DNA of 64,000 bases, from the NCBI GenBank assembly GCA_020621865.1, contig JAHRYW010000004.1, forward strand, positions 62,001-126,000. Reading direction: 5' to 3'. Made by a program: the position numbers and the translations under genes. The DNA is from Betaproteobacteria bacterium (GTDB lineage Bacteria; Pseudomonadota; Gammaproteobacteria; Burkholderiales; Rhodocyclaceae). The notes beneath the pieces were generated by a model. It saw nothing but the letters and a program-made list of their open reading frames with translations. It had not been told where the DNA came from and made no database searches. Positions 56,383 through 64,000 of the stretch are shown here, piece after piece; within the stretch, counting starts at the first letter, position 1, and each line of letters begins with the position of its first letter.

Positions 56383-57204
56383 TCAGGACAGCTTGCGGAA
56401 CTCTTCTTCCGCCTGGTCCATCTCCGAATTCATTTTTGCCGAATTTTCCGGGCTTACCGTAGCATTCTCGACGGCAGGAGCCGGCCGCGACACGAAGCGA
56501 GAGGCCAGGATACCCAGCTCGTAGAGCAGGCACATCGGTATAGCCAAAGCCAGTTGCGAGACGACATCCGGCGGTGTCACCACCGCGGCAATGACGAAGG
56601 CGCCGACGATAAAATAGGAACGCCATTCCTTCAATTTTTCGACAGTCACCACGCCAAGCTTGACCAGCACGACCAGTGCCACCGGGACCTCGAAGGCGAT
56701 ACCGAAGGCGAGGAACATGGTCATCACGAAGGACAGGTAGGCTTCGATATCCGGCGCCGGCGTGATGCTCTTCGGGGCGAAGCTGGCGATGAAGCTGAAC
56801 ACCTGCCCGAAAACGAAGAAATAGCAGAACGACATGCCGGCCACGAAGAGCAGCGTGCTGGACACGATCAGCGGGATGCCCAGGCGCTTTTCATGAGCAT
56901 AGAGGCCCGGAGCGACGAATCCCCAAGCCTGGAAAAGTATGAACGGCAGCGCCAGCACGAAGGCGACCATGGCCGTGACCTTGAGCGGCACCATAAAGGG
57001 CGTGATGACGCCGATGGCAACCATCTTGGTGCCTTCGGGCAGCGCCTTGGTCAGCGGCGCGGCGAGGATGTCGTAGATTTCGCCCGGCCCCGGATAGATG
57101 CACAGGATGCCAAGCAGCACGGCGATGGCGATCAGGCTGCGCAACAGGCGGTCGCGCAGCTCCACCAGATGCGAAATAAAGGAGTCTTCCTGGTTTTCGC
57201 TCAT
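56383..57204 (-). CDS. tatC: TatC, twin-arginine translocase core subunit
   Basis: TatC binds the twin-arginine signal. The 273 residues have six TM helices and the N-terminus [17 protein letters not shown]. The late [17 protein letters not shown] is typical. The C-terminal tail (about 25 residues longer than the shortest homologues) carries a one-base variant of the dispersed motif, encoding ENATVSPEN. It overlaps tatB by four bases. Confidence 0.97.
   Translation of the reverse strand: MSENQEDSFISHLVELRDRLLRSLIAIAVLLGILCIYPGPGEIYDILAAPLTKALPEGTKMVAIGVITPFMVPLKVTAMVAFVLALPFILFQAWGFVAPGLYAHEKRLGIPLIVSSTLLFVAGMSFCYFFVFGQVFSFIASFAPKSITPAPDIEAYLSFVMTMFLAFGIAFEVPVALVVLVKLGVVTVEKLKEWRSYFIVGAFVIAAVVTPPDVVSQLALAIPMCLLYELGILASRFVSRPAPAVENATVSPENSAKMNSEMDQAEEEFRKLS
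56432..56466 (-). repeat. Dispersed uptake-signal-like motif, copy 6 (one mismatch)
   Basis: On the minus strand AATGCTACGGTA (last base changed) is followed by AGCCCGG, AAAATT, CGGC and AAAAAT. It is the only copy on the minus strand, inside the tail of tatC and in the sense direction. Confidence 0.65.
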
Positions 57205-57572
57205 GCCGCAGGCTTGCTAGTAGTCGTTTCGGAGACGGCGGCGGGTAAGCCTTCAGCCAGTTTGACGGTTTCGTTCAGCGCTGCGCTAGCTTCCTGGGCC
57301 GGCGCCTCGATGGCGCTGCGTGCCGTCTCGTATTCCTTGCGCACAGAACTTTCCAGCTCACGCGCCGAATCGGTGACCTGCGACTGCAGCTTCTTCAGCT
57401 CGTCGAGCTGAATTTCTCGATTGATATCGGACTTGACGTCATGAACGTAGCGCTGGGCGCGGCCGAGCAGGTGCCCGAGCGTGCGCGCCACCTTGGGCAG
57501 CCGCTCGGGGCCGATGACGATCAGCGCCACGATGCCAATTACCATCAATTCGGAAAAGCCGATATCGAACAT
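57201..57572 (-). CDS. tatB: TatB, twin-arginine translocase subunit
   Basis: The 123 residues show the TatB N-terminus [31 protein letters not shown] with Glu8 and Pro, then an amphipathic helix and a charged, variable tail. It is coupled to tatC by overlap. Confidence 0.95.
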   Translation of the reverse strand: MFDIGFSELMVIGIVALIVIGPERLPKVARTLGHLLGRAQRYVHDVKSDINREIQLDELKKLQSQVTDSARELESSVRKEYETARSAIEAPAQEASAALNETVKLAEGLPAAVSETTTSKPAA

Positions 57573-57587
57573 AGTTGTCAGTAGTCA

Positions 57588-57624
57588 GTTGCTGGTTTTT
57601 AGCCAAAGGCTAACAACCAGCAAC
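57588..57624. repeat. Nested inverted repeat between tatA and tatB
   Basis: The outer arms GTTGCTGGTT / AACCAGCAAC enclose inner arms TTAGCC / GGCTAA with loop AAA. The RNA could form a long hairpin between tatA and tatB, possibly to set the tatA to tatBC ratio. Confidence 0.75.
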
Positions 57625-57630
57625 TTGTAA

Positions 57631-57861
57631 CTAGCTTTTCGTCTTTTCCTTGACTTCGACGTCGATGGTCTGGCCACCCACCTGCTGGGTTGGCTTGGCT
57701 TCCTCGGCCGGCCTGTCGGGGTTGGCTTCCTTCATGCCGTCCTTGAAACCCTTGACCGCGCCACCGAGATCCTGACCAACATTACGCAGCTTCTTGGTGC
57801 CGAAAATGAGCATCACGATGACCAGAACGATCAACCAGTGCCAAATGGAAAAACTGCCCAT
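57631..57861 (-). CDS. tatA: TatA, twin-arginine translocase pore subunit
   Basis: This 76-residue protein starts [40 protein letters not shown], the standard TatA TM, FGTKKL hinge and amphipathic helix, followed by an acidic tail. The ATG at 57861 is chosen over a longer, dissimilar frame. It is 10 bases after the HIT gene. Confidence 0.96.
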   Translation of the reverse strand: MGSFSIWHWLIVLVIVMLIFGTKKLRNVGQDLGGAVKGFKDGMKEANPDRPAEEAKPTQQVGGQTIDVEVKEKTKS

Positions 57862-57871
57862 GATGTGTCTC

Positions 57872-58222
57872 CTAGAGTCGCTTGAGCATGGGCCCGACCG
57901 GATCGGGACCGCCCACGATATGCGCGTGCAGGTGCGGCACTTCCTGCTGCCCCACACGACCGGTGTTGATGATCACCCGGAAACCGTCCGGGCTGCCTTG
58001 AGCTACCGCAATCTCGTTGGCCTTGGCCAGCATCTTGCCGAGCACCGACGCATCCTCGGCGACCACGGTCGCCAGCGAGGTAATGTGCTTTTTCGGGATG
58101 ACCAGCACGTGCACCGGACGAGCCGGATTGATGTCCTTGAAGGCGAGGATGTCCTCGTCCTCAAAGACCTTGCTAGCCGGAATCTTGCCGTCAACGATCT
58201 TGCAGAAAATGCAGTCGCTCAC
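57872..58222 (-). CDS. hinT: HIT-family protein (HinT type)
   Basis: This 116-residue histidine-triad hydrolase has the active-site motif HLHAHIVGG and an N-terminal zinc-type CIFCKIV. HinT enzymes hydrolyse AMP-lysine-like adducts. It lies between hisE and tatA in a long minus-strand run, an order common in betaproteobacteria. It overlaps hisE by four bases. Confidence 0.95.
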   Translation of the reverse strand: MSDCIFCKIVDGKIPASKVFEDEDILAFKDINPARPVHVLVIPKKHITSLATVVAEDASVLGKMLAKANEIAVAQGSPDGFRVIINTGRVGQQEVPHLHAHIVGGPDPVGPMLKRL

Positions 58223-58545
58223 TTTGCCCCCCGCGCCGCCTTCTCGTCAATCCCGGAAATACCCTCACGCCGCCGCATTTCCTGCGACACGTCCTCGATG
58301 CTCAAGCCGTAGAAGGCGAGCAGAACCAGCACGTGGTAAATGACGTCGGTCGATTCCCAGACGATGTTCAGCTTCTTGCCATCCTTGGCCGCCATGATCA
58401 GCTCGGCACACTCTTCGCCGATTTTCTTCAGGATCGAATCCGGGCCTTCGGAGAACAGCTTGGCGGTGTAGGACTTTTCCGGATCGGCGTGACGACGGGA
58501 GGCCAGCGTCTCGGAGAGACGGTGCAGGATGTCATGGGTGCTCAT
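58219..58545 (-). CDS. hisE: HisE, phosphoribosyl-ATP pyrophosphatase
   Basis: This 108-residue MazG-like helical enzyme acts at the second step of histidine synthesis. Metal-binding residues are in [16 protein letters not shown] and [14 protein letters not shown]. It overlaps hisI and hinT by four bases each. Confidence 0.96.
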   Translation of the reverse strand: MSTHDILHRLSETLASRRHADPEKSYTAKLFSEGPDSILKKIGEECAELIMAAKDGKKLNIVWESTDVIYHVLVLLAFYGLSIEDVSQEMRRREGISGIDEKAARGAK

Positions 58546-58940
58546 TGATAAATTTCCTTCGGGTCTTTCAGAACCGGATCAGCGGGAACCCAGCGTTCCC
58601 CGTTCAATTCGTTGAAAAAGCAGCTCTCGCGCCCGGTGTGACAGGCGATGCCGCCGACTTGTTCAATGCTCAGCAGCAGCACGTCGCCATCGCAATCGGT
58701 GCGGATCGAGCGGATTTTCTGGAAATGCCCCGATTCCTCGCCCTTGCGCCACAGACGCTTTCTCGAACGCGACCAGTATACCGCGTTGCCACAGCGTACC
58801 GTTTCCTGCAGCGACTCGCGGTTCATGTAGGCGAACATCACGACGCGGCCGTTTTCGTCCTGGGCGATGGCCGGGATCATGCCGTCGGCGTCCCATTTCA
58901 AGGCCGCCAGCCAATCGAGAGAGTTGTCGAGATCGCTCAC
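58542..58940 (-). CDS. hisI: HisI, phosphoribosyl-AMP cyclohydrolase
   Basis: This 132-residue zinc enzyme has the motifs [30 protein letters not shown], the Cys-containing RTDCDGD and [15 protein letters not shown]. HisI and HisE are separate genes here, the normal case in betaproteobacteria. It overlaps hisF by four bases. Confidence 0.97.
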   Translation of the reverse strand: MSDLDNSLDWLAALKWDADGMIPAIAQDENGRVVMFAYMNRESLQETVRCGNAVYWSRSRKRLWRKGEESGHFQKIRSIRTDCDGDVLLLSIEQVGGIACHTGRESCFFNELNGERWVPADPVLKDPKEIYQ

Positions 58941-59695
58941 AGGCGCACTTCGATGCCGCGCGCTGCCATGTATTCCTTGGCCTGACGGACGGTGTACTCG
59001 CCGAAATGGAAGATCGAGGCGGCCAGCACGGCGTCGGCGCGGCCTTCGGAAACGCCATCGGCGAGATGCTGCAGATTGCCGACGCCGCCCGAGGCGATGA
59101 CCGGAATCGACACGGCATCGGAAACCGCACGCGTCAGCGCCAGGTCGAAACCATTCTTGGTGCCGTCGCGGTCCATGCTGGTCAGCAGGACTTCACCGGC
59201 GCCCAAGGCCGCAACCTTCTTCGCCCATTCGATGGTATCGAGCCCGGTATCGTTGCGGCCACCGTGGGTAAACACGTGCCACTTGCCAGGCGCGACCTGC
59301 TTGGCGTCGATGGCAACGACGATGCATTGCGAGCCGACCTTGCTCGACGCGTCGAACACCAGGTCGGGATTCTGCACCGCAGCGGTATTCATCGACACCT
59401 TGTCGGCCCCGGCGTTGAGCAGGCGGCGGACGTCCTCGACCTTGCGCACGCCGCCACCGACGGTCAGCGGGATGAAGACCTGCTCGGCGCAGGCTTCGAC
59501 GATATGCAGGATGATGTCGCGCTGGTCGCTGGAAGCCGTGATGTCGAGAAAAGTGACTTCGTCGGCCCCCTGCTCGTTGTAGCGGCGGGCAATCTCGATC
59601 GGATCGCCGGCATCGCGCAAGCCGACGAAATTGGTCCCTTTGACGACCCGGCCAGCCGTGACGTCGAGGCAGGGAATGATCCGCTTGGCGAGCAT
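58937..59695 (-). CDS. hisF: HisF, cyclase subunit of imidazole glycerol phosphate synthase
   Basis: This 252-residue beta/alpha barrel starts [20 protein letters not shown]. The catalytic Asp are in CLDV and [15 protein letters not shown]. It works with HisH. The ATG at 59695 overlaps the hisA stop by one base. Confidence 0.97.
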   Translation of the reverse strand: MLAKRIIPCLDVTAGRVVKGTNFVGLRDAGDPIEIARRYNEQGADEVTFLDITASSDQRDIILHIVEACAEQVFIPLTVGGGVRKVEDVRRLLNAGADKVSMNTAAVQNPDLVFDASSKVGSQCIVVAIDAKQVAPGKWHVFTHGGRNDTGLDTIEWAKKVAALGAGEVLLTSMDRDGTKNGFDLALTRAVSDAVSIPVIASGGVGNLQHLADGVSEGRADAVLAASIFHFGEYTVRQAKEYMAARGIEVRL

Positions 59696-60435
59696 CAGGC
59701 GCCCAACTGGTCGGCGAGTTCCTGGGCCGCCTTGAAGTCGAGAGAACCGTCGTACACTGCCCGGCCGGCAATGGTGCCGACGACGCCTTCGCGTTCGACG
59801 GCGCACAGCGCCTTGATGTCGTCGAGATTGGACAAGCCGCCGGAAGCGATGACCGGAATGGTCAGCGCCTGGGCCAGACGCACGGTGGCGTCGATATTCA
59901 GGCCGGACAGCATGCCGTCGCGGCCGATGTCGGTGTAGATGATCGACTCGACGCCGTAATCCTCGTATTTCTTGCCGAGGTCGACGACATCGTGGCCGGT
60001 CAGCTTGGACCAGCCATCGGTCGCCACCTTGCCGTCCTTGGCGTCGAGGCCGACGATGATGTGACCGGGGAAGGCGACGCAGGCATCGTGCAGGAAGCCG
60101 GGGTTCTTGACCGCGGCGGTACCGATGATCACGTAGGACAGGCCGCCGTCGAGGCAGGCCTCGATGGTATCGAGGTCACGGATGCCGCCACCGAGCTGGA
60201 CGGGAATCTCGTCGCCGACTTCGGCCAGGATGGCCTTGATCGCCGCAGCGTTCTTCGGCTTGCCAGCAAAGGCGCCGTTCAGGTCGACCAGGTGCAGGCG
60301 CCTGGCGCCCTGATCCAGCCAGTGGCGGGCCTGTTCGGCCGGGCTGTCGGAAAAAATGGTGGCCTGTTCCATCAGGCCCTGCTTGAGGCGGACGCATTGT
60401 CCGTCCTTCAGGTCAATCGCAGGAATAATCAGCAT
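59695..60435 (-). CDS. hisA: HisA, ProFAR isomerase
   Basis: This 246-residue barrel starts [20 protein letters not shown], with the catalytic Asp pair at AIDLKDG and [12 protein letters not shown]. It is related to HisF by ancient duplication. It follows hisH by 34 bases. Confidence 0.97.
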   Translation of the reverse strand: MLIIPAIDLKDGQCVRLKQGLMEQATIFSDSPAEQARHWLDQGARRLHLVDLNGAFAGKPKNAAAIKAILAEVGDEIPVQLGGGIRDLDTIEACLDGGLSYVIIGTAAVKNPGFLHDACVAFPGHIIVGLDAKDGKVATDGWSKLTGHDVVDLGKKYEDYGVESIIYTDIGRDGMLSGLNIDATVRLAQALTIPVIASGGLSNLDDIKALCAVEREGVVGTIAGRAVYDGSLDFKAAQELADQLGA

Positions 60436-60469
60436 GGGAGTCTAAGAGAATAAATTCGGCAGAAGCGAA

Positions 60470-61114
60470 TCAGGGGTGCCATTCAACGAAATTCTTCAGC
60501 AGTTGCAGACCGTCGCGAGCACTCTTCTCGGGGTGGAATTGAACCGCGAAGATATTATCCCGCCCCACCGCACAGGTAAAGGGCACACCGTACTCGCAAG
60601 TGCCCGTCACCAGCGCCGGATCGGCCGGTTCGACGAAATAGCTGTGCACGAAATAGAAGCGCGAACCGTCGGCGATGCCCTGCCACAGCGCATGTGGCTG
60701 CTGGCGCACCTCGTTCCAGCCCATGTGCGGGACTTTCAGGCGCTCGCCGGTCGGCAGCATCATTTTTTCGTCGGGAAAGTGCTTGACGTTGCCGGCGAAG
60801 ACGCCGAGCGCCGGCACATCGCCTTCATCGCTATGCTCGAACAGCATCTGTTCGCCAACGCAGATACCGAGGAAAGGTTTGTCCTTGGCGGCGGCCAACA
60901 CGGCAGCGCGCAGGCCACGGGCGTCGAGTTCGGCCATGCAGTCCGGCATCGCGCCCTGACCGGGAAAGACGACGCGTTCAGCTGCCGCAACGACGGCCGG
61001 GTCAGCGGTGACAACCACCGTCTTGCCGCCGGCGACATGCTCCAGCGCCTTGGACACCGAGCGCAGGTTGCCCATGCCGTAATCGATGACGGCGATTGTG
61101 CCAGCAGCGCTCAC
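60470..61114 (-). CDS. hisH: HisH, glutamine amidotransferase subunit of IGP synthase
   Basis: This 214-residue class I amidotransferase has the nucleophile Cys in [12 protein letters not shown] and the His-Glu of FHPEKS. The GTG at 61114, overlapping the hisB stop, gives the N-terminus [16 protein letters not shown] that matches the family. The long open frame upstream is the shadow of hisB. Confidence 0.96.
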   Translation of the reverse strand: MSAAGTIAVIDYGMGNLRSVSKALEHVAGGKTVVVTADPAVVAAAERVVFPGQGAMPDCMAELDARGLRAAVLAAAKDKPFLGICVGEQMLFEHSDEGDVPALGVFAGNVKHFPDEKMMLPTGERLKVPHMGWNEVRQQPHALWQGIADGSRFYFVHSYFVEPADPALVTGTCEYGVPFTCAVGRDNIFAVQFHPEKSARDGLQLLKNFVEWHP

Positions 61115-61698
61115 AGCATGCCTTTCGTCGACGGCATGGCACCAGCCATGCGCGGATCGGGCGTCACCGCCATGCGTAGGGCGCGACCAAAGGCCTTGAA
61201 GATGGTCTCGGCCTGATGGTGGGCATTCTTGCCGCGCAGATTGTCGATGTGCAGGGTCATGCCGGCGTGGTTGACCAGGCCGTGGAAGAATTCGGACACC
61301 AGATCGACGTCGAAGGTGCCAATCATCGCCCGGGTGAACTCGACGTTCAGTTCCAGCCCCGGCCGCCCGGACAGGTCGATGACCACCCGCGACAGGGCTT
61401 CGTCGAGCGGCACGTAGCTGTGGCCGTAGCGGGTCAGGCCCTTCTTGTCGCCCCAGGCCTTGGCCAGCGCCTGGCCGAAGGTGATGCCGATGTCCTCGAC
61501 GGTGTGGTGCGCATCGATGTGCAGGTCGCCCTTGGCATCGACGTCGAGGTCGATCAGGCCATGACGGGCGATCTGGTCGAGCATGTGGTCGAGGAAGGGG
61601 ACGCCGGTGGCAAACTTGCCCTGGCCGGTGCCATCGAGATTGAGACGCACGGTGATCTGCGTCTCCAGCGTGTTGCGAGTAATTTCGGCTTGCCGCAT
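61111..61698 (-). CDS. hisB: HisB, imidazoleglycerol-phosphate dehydratase
   Basis: This 195-residue dehydratase (no phosphatase domain) has the two metal-binding repeats [17 protein letters not shown] plus [11 protein letters not shown], and [14 protein letters not shown] plus [14 protein letters not shown]. The ATG at 61698 is chosen. It is divergent from hisC with 78 bases between, which must contain promoters for both. Confidence 0.97.
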   Translation of the reverse strand: MRQAEITRNTLETQITVRLNLDGTGQGKFATGVPFLDHMLDQIARHGLIDLDVDAKGDLHIDAHHTVEDIGITFGQALAKAWGDKKGLTRYGHSYVPLDEALSRVVIDLSGRPGLELNVEFTRAMIGTFDVDLVSEFFHGLVNHAGMTLHIDNLRGKNAHHQAETIFKAFGRALRMAVTPDPRMAGAMPSTKGML

Positions 61699-61776
61699 GG
61701 TTGAAGGCTGCAAAAGGCTTTTGATGGAGGGCCATGATACCATTTCGGCCTACTTTTACGCCTTTCGTGAATCCCC

Positions 61777-62862
61777 ATGAGTCGATTCTGGAGCCAGGTC
61801 GCCCGCGACCTCACCCCCTACGTGCCGGGCGAGCAGCCCAAGATCGCCAAGCTGATCAAGCTCAATACCAACGAGAACCCCTACCCGCCCTCGCCCAAGG
61901 TGCTGGCGGCGATCCAGGCGGAACTCGGCGACGATGCCGCGCGCCTGCGTCTCTACCCGGACCCCAACGCCGATCTGCTCAAGGCCGCCGTGGCCAAGCG
62001 CCACGGCGTGACGCCGCAGCAAGTCTTCGTCGGCAATGGCTCGGATGAGGTGCTCGGCCACGCCTTCATGGCGCTGCTCAAGCACGAGGCGCCGATCCTG
62101 TTCCCGGACATCACCTACAGCTTCTACCCGGTCTATTGCGGACTGTACGGCGTCGATTTCATCCGCGTGCCGCTGGCCGACGATTTCACGATCAACCCGG
62201 ACGATTATTGCGGCCAGACGTGGAACGGCGAGCAGTGCGGCGGCATCATCTTCCCCAACCCGAACGCGCCAACCGGCTGTCTGCTGGCCCTCGACGCCAT
62301 CGAGCGCATCCTGCAGGGCAATCCGGATTCGGTCGTCGTCGTCGATGAAGCCTATGTAGATTTCGGCGGCGCCACGGCAATCCCGTTGGTCGACCGTTAC
62401 GACAACCTGCTGGTCGTCCATACGTTGTCAAAATCCCGCTCGCTGGCCGGCCTGCGCGTCGGCTTCGCGGTCGGCCACCCGGCGCTGATCGAGGCGCTTG
62501 AGCGGGTCAAGAACAGTTTCAACTCCTATCCGCTGGATCGCCTGGCGATCGCCGGCGCTGTCGCCGCGATCGAAGATGAGGCGCACTTCGTCGAGTGTTG
62601 CAGCAAGGTCATCACCAGCCGCGAGCAACTCTCGACTGATCTTGCCGGCCTAGGCTTCGAAGTCCTGCCCTCGGCTGCCAATTTCATCTTCGGCCGCCAC
62701 CCGCGCCACGATGCCGGGGAACTGGCCAAGGCGCTGCGTGATCGAAGCATTATCGTCCGCCACTTCAAGCAACCGCGCATTGATCAGTTCCTGCGCATTA
62801 CCGTCGGTACCGACGGCGAATGCCAGGCCCTGGTCGACGCATTGCGCGAAATCACCGCCTAA
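61777..62862 (+). CDS. hisC: HisC, histidinol-phosphate aminotransferase
   Basis: This 361-residue PLP fold type I enzyme has the substrate loop [15 protein letters not shown], the PLP Lys in [16 protein letters not shown] and the Asp/Tyr region [12 protein letters not shown]. It is divergently oriented from hisB. Confidence 0.97.
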   Translation: MSRFWSQVARDLTPYVPGEQPKIAKLIKLNTNENPYPPSPKVLAAIQAELGDDAARLRLYPDPNADLLKAAVAKRHGVTPQQVFVGNGSDEVLGHAFMALLKHEAPILFPDITYSFYPVYCGLYGVDFIRVPLADDFTINPDDYCGQTWNGEQCGGIIFPNPNAPTGCLLALDAIERILQGNPDSVVVVDEAYVDFGGATAIPLVDRYDNLLVVHTLSKSRSLAGLRVGFAVGHPALIEALERVKNSFNSYPLDRLAIAGAVAAIEDEAHFVECCSKVITSREQLSTDLAGLGFEVLPSAANFIFGRHPRHDAGELAKALRDRSIIVRHFKQPRIDQFLRITVGTDGECQALVDALREITA

Positions 62863-62867
62863 ACAGC

Positions 62868-63074
62868 ATGGAAACCATCTGGAAACGCCCCGACGGCAGC
62901 ATCGTCGCCTGCACCGAGAAGATCAAGGTGCTGCGCGAAAACCTCGAAGAACTGCGCCAGATGGCGCAGGACGCCTTCGAGGATGCGCTGCTGATGGAGT
63001 GCGAGGAAAGCCAGATCCGTGCGGTGTTCCAGGACATGATCGCCAAGCTGGAAAATCCGTACAACAAGCTCTAG
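62868..63074 (+). CDS. Small conserved-looking protein of unknown function
   Basis: This 68-residue acidic helical protein starts METIWKRPDGSIVACTEKIKV and is rich in Glu and Leu, with a possible coiled coil (LRENLEELRQMAQDAFEDALL). It follows hisC by 5 bases, so it is probably cotranslated. I do not recognise the family. There is no signal peptide or TM segment. Confidence 0.7.
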   Translation: METIWKRPDGSIVACTEKIKVLRENLEELRQMAQDAFEDALLMECEESQIRAVFQDMIAKLENPYNKL

Positions 63075-63100
63075 CGCAGCTCTTGGGCCTGCCTGCGGCA

Positions 63101-63134
63101 AATGCTACGGTCAGCGGCAAAAAATGGCCAAAAT
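63101..63134 (+). repeat. Dispersed uptake-signal-like motif, copy 7 (intergenic, full-length)
   Basis: The exact core AATGCTACGGTC is followed by AGCGGC, AAAAAA, TGGCC and AAAAT. It lies between two convergent genes and its last base touches the chrA stop. It differs from the copy at 51771 at two positions. Confidence 0.85.
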
Positions 63135-63652
63135 CAAACCAGCCCGCTCAAACCGAGCAATGCGCCCACCCCGATGAACCACAGCGGATGTAGTTTCGTC
63201 CGCAGGTTGGCGACCACCGAGGCCAGCACCAGCCCCCATGCCGCCCAGCCGAAAGCCGCCGCCTGCGCGATCAAGGTCGCGCCGGAAAAGACCAGGCCGA
63301 CGGCGAGCGGTGTCACGCCGAGGCTGACCGCCTTCTGCCAGCGTTTGCCGGCAAAGCCCTCCCAGCGATCGATCAGCAGGTAGATCAGCACGCTCATCGG
63401 CAGGCACATGGCCAGCGTCGCGGCCAGCGCGCCGGCCAGCCCGGCGATTTCCCAGCCGATCAGCGTGACGACCAGCACGTTCGGCCCAGGCGCCGCCTGG
63501 GCGATGGCGTAGAGGTGGGTAAAGGTGGTGTCGTCCAGCCAGTGGTGGTTTTCGACGACGACGCGATGCATTTCGGGCAGCAGGGCCGTGGCGCCGCCGA
63601 AGGCGACGAGCGCGAGCAGCGCGAATTCGAGGAACAGATCGACGACGATCAT
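63134..63652 (-). CDS. chrA: ChrA chromate transporter, C-terminal half protein
   Basis: This 172-residue membrane protein has the chromate-transporter signature VAFGGATALLPEMHRV and QAAPGPNVLVVTLIGWEIAG. In this split (short-chain) form the two halves are made as separate proteins. It overlaps the upstream half by four bases (ATGA), as expected for an obligate pair. Confidence 0.9.
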   Translation of the reverse strand: MIVVDLFLEFALLALVAFGGATALLPEMHRVVVENHHWLDDTTFTHLYAIAQAAPGPNVLVVTLIGWEIAGLAGALAATLAMCLPMSVLIYLLIDRWEGFAGKRWQKAVSLGVTPLAVGLVFSGATLIAQAAAFGWAAWGLVLASVVANLRTKLHPLWFIGVGALLGLSGLV

Positions 63653-64000
63653 TTTCGCCCCAGCTTCCAGTATGCCAAGCCACCGGACAGCAGCAGGCCG
63701 CCGAGCATGACGGCGGGCATCGGCCAGCGCAGCCAGGCGATGGCGGCGATGACAGCCAGCGTAAACGGCAGGAAGGCCGCCTTGTCCTTGAGCGCCATGC
63801 CCATCCGCCAGGCCATTGCGAACAGCAAGCCGACGCCGACCGCGGCAACACCGCGCAGCATGCCCTGGGCGAGCGGCAAGTTACCCCAGGTGTCGTAAGC
63901 CAGGCCAAGCAGCAAGACGATCAACAGCGGAAACAGGAGCAGCCCGAGCGGGGCCACGATGGCACCGGCGACGCCCTGGTAGCGCTTGCCGACGACGACA
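63649..64000 (-). CDS. chrA: ChrA chromate transporter, first half protein (partial at right edge)
   Basis: The reading frame is open to the window edge on the minus strand. Visible are the C-terminal 116 or so residues with TM helices (LGLLLFPLLIVLLLGLAYDTW, VAAVGVGLLFAMAW, AVMLGGLLLSGGLAYW). The stretch VVVGKRYQGVAGAIVA matches the loop after the ChrA signature. The N-terminus, with its own FGG motif, is outside the window. Confidence 0.85.
   Translation of the reverse strand, partial: VVVGKRYQGVAGAIVAPLGLLLFPLLIVLLLGLAYDTWGNLPLAQGMLRGVAAVGVGLLFAMAWRMGMALKDKAAFLPFTLAVIAAIAWLRWPMPAVMLGGLLLSGGLAYWKLGRK

Overview
The window looks like chromosomal DNA of a free-living, motile, respiratory betaproteobacterium, most likely Rhodocyclales (Dechloromonas/Azonexus-like). 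The evidence is a cbb3 oxidase with FNR-type sites, a beta/gamma-type che-mot-flh cluster, PilE/PilA-type pilins, a his gene run with closely packed or overlapping genes, and the general protein character. The genus is inferred, since no rRNA gene is present. Nearly all the sequence is coding, with one tRNA and no IS element, prophage or CRISPR array.

Layout. (1) 1-21.7 kb, all on the minus strand: a motility and chemotaxis block transcribed motA-motB-MCP-like-response regulator-cheA(2)-cheW-mcp-mcp-cheR-cheD-cheB-STAS-cheV-cheV-cheY-cheZ-cheA(1)-flhB-flhA (flhA runs off the left edge). It holds two different CheA kinases, two CheVs and two chemoreceptors that share an apparently identical 726-bp signalling segment. 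(2) 21.8-23.3 kb: Zn-ribbon Nudix hydrolase, TonB-family protein and a DUF3149 peptide. (3) 23.3-31.5 kb: cbb3 oxidase structural genes ccoNOQP and assembly genes ccoGH and ccoIS, in three transcription units. Two of them have an FNR-like site upstream. (4) 31.6-41.2 kb: REC-GGDEF diguanylate cyclase, tRNA-Thr(CGT), murJ, a PEBP protein, a Lap-type biofilm locus (TolC-like exporter with an extra C-terminal domain, divergent from lapG-lapD) and a CYTH-CHAD protein. (5) 41.2-48.1 kb: two type IV pilins, then a signalling group: HD-GYP, cyclic-nucleotide phosphodiesterase of the metallo-beta-lactamase fold, FHA, PP2C, an ornithine-cyclodeaminase-like enzyme and TerC. (6) 48.1-56.4 kb: sucCD, MATE transporter, FAH-family hydrolase, short FimV-like protein, NIF3, a DegS-like protease and a class II amidotransferase. 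(7) 56.4-64 kb: tatABC, HIT, hisEIFAHB with divergent hisC, a small unknown protein and a split chromate transporter cut by the right edge.

The genes fit a lifestyle that switches between swimming and attachment at low oxygen. Chemotaxis and PAS-type sensing steer the flagellum, FNR sites link the oxidase to oxygen limitation, and c-di-GMP enzymes sit near a Lap surface-adhesin switch and pilin genes.

The most unusual signal is a dispersed motif. The 12-mer AATGCTACGGTC occurs six times exactly, plus one copy with a single change, each followed by two A/T tracts about one helical turn apart. Five copies lie inside unrelated genes and two are between or at the ends of genes. This architecture resembles the DNA uptake signal sequences of Pasteurellaceae. 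All copies lie between 22.7 and 63.2 kb, and none was seen in the visibly lower-GC chemotaxis block.
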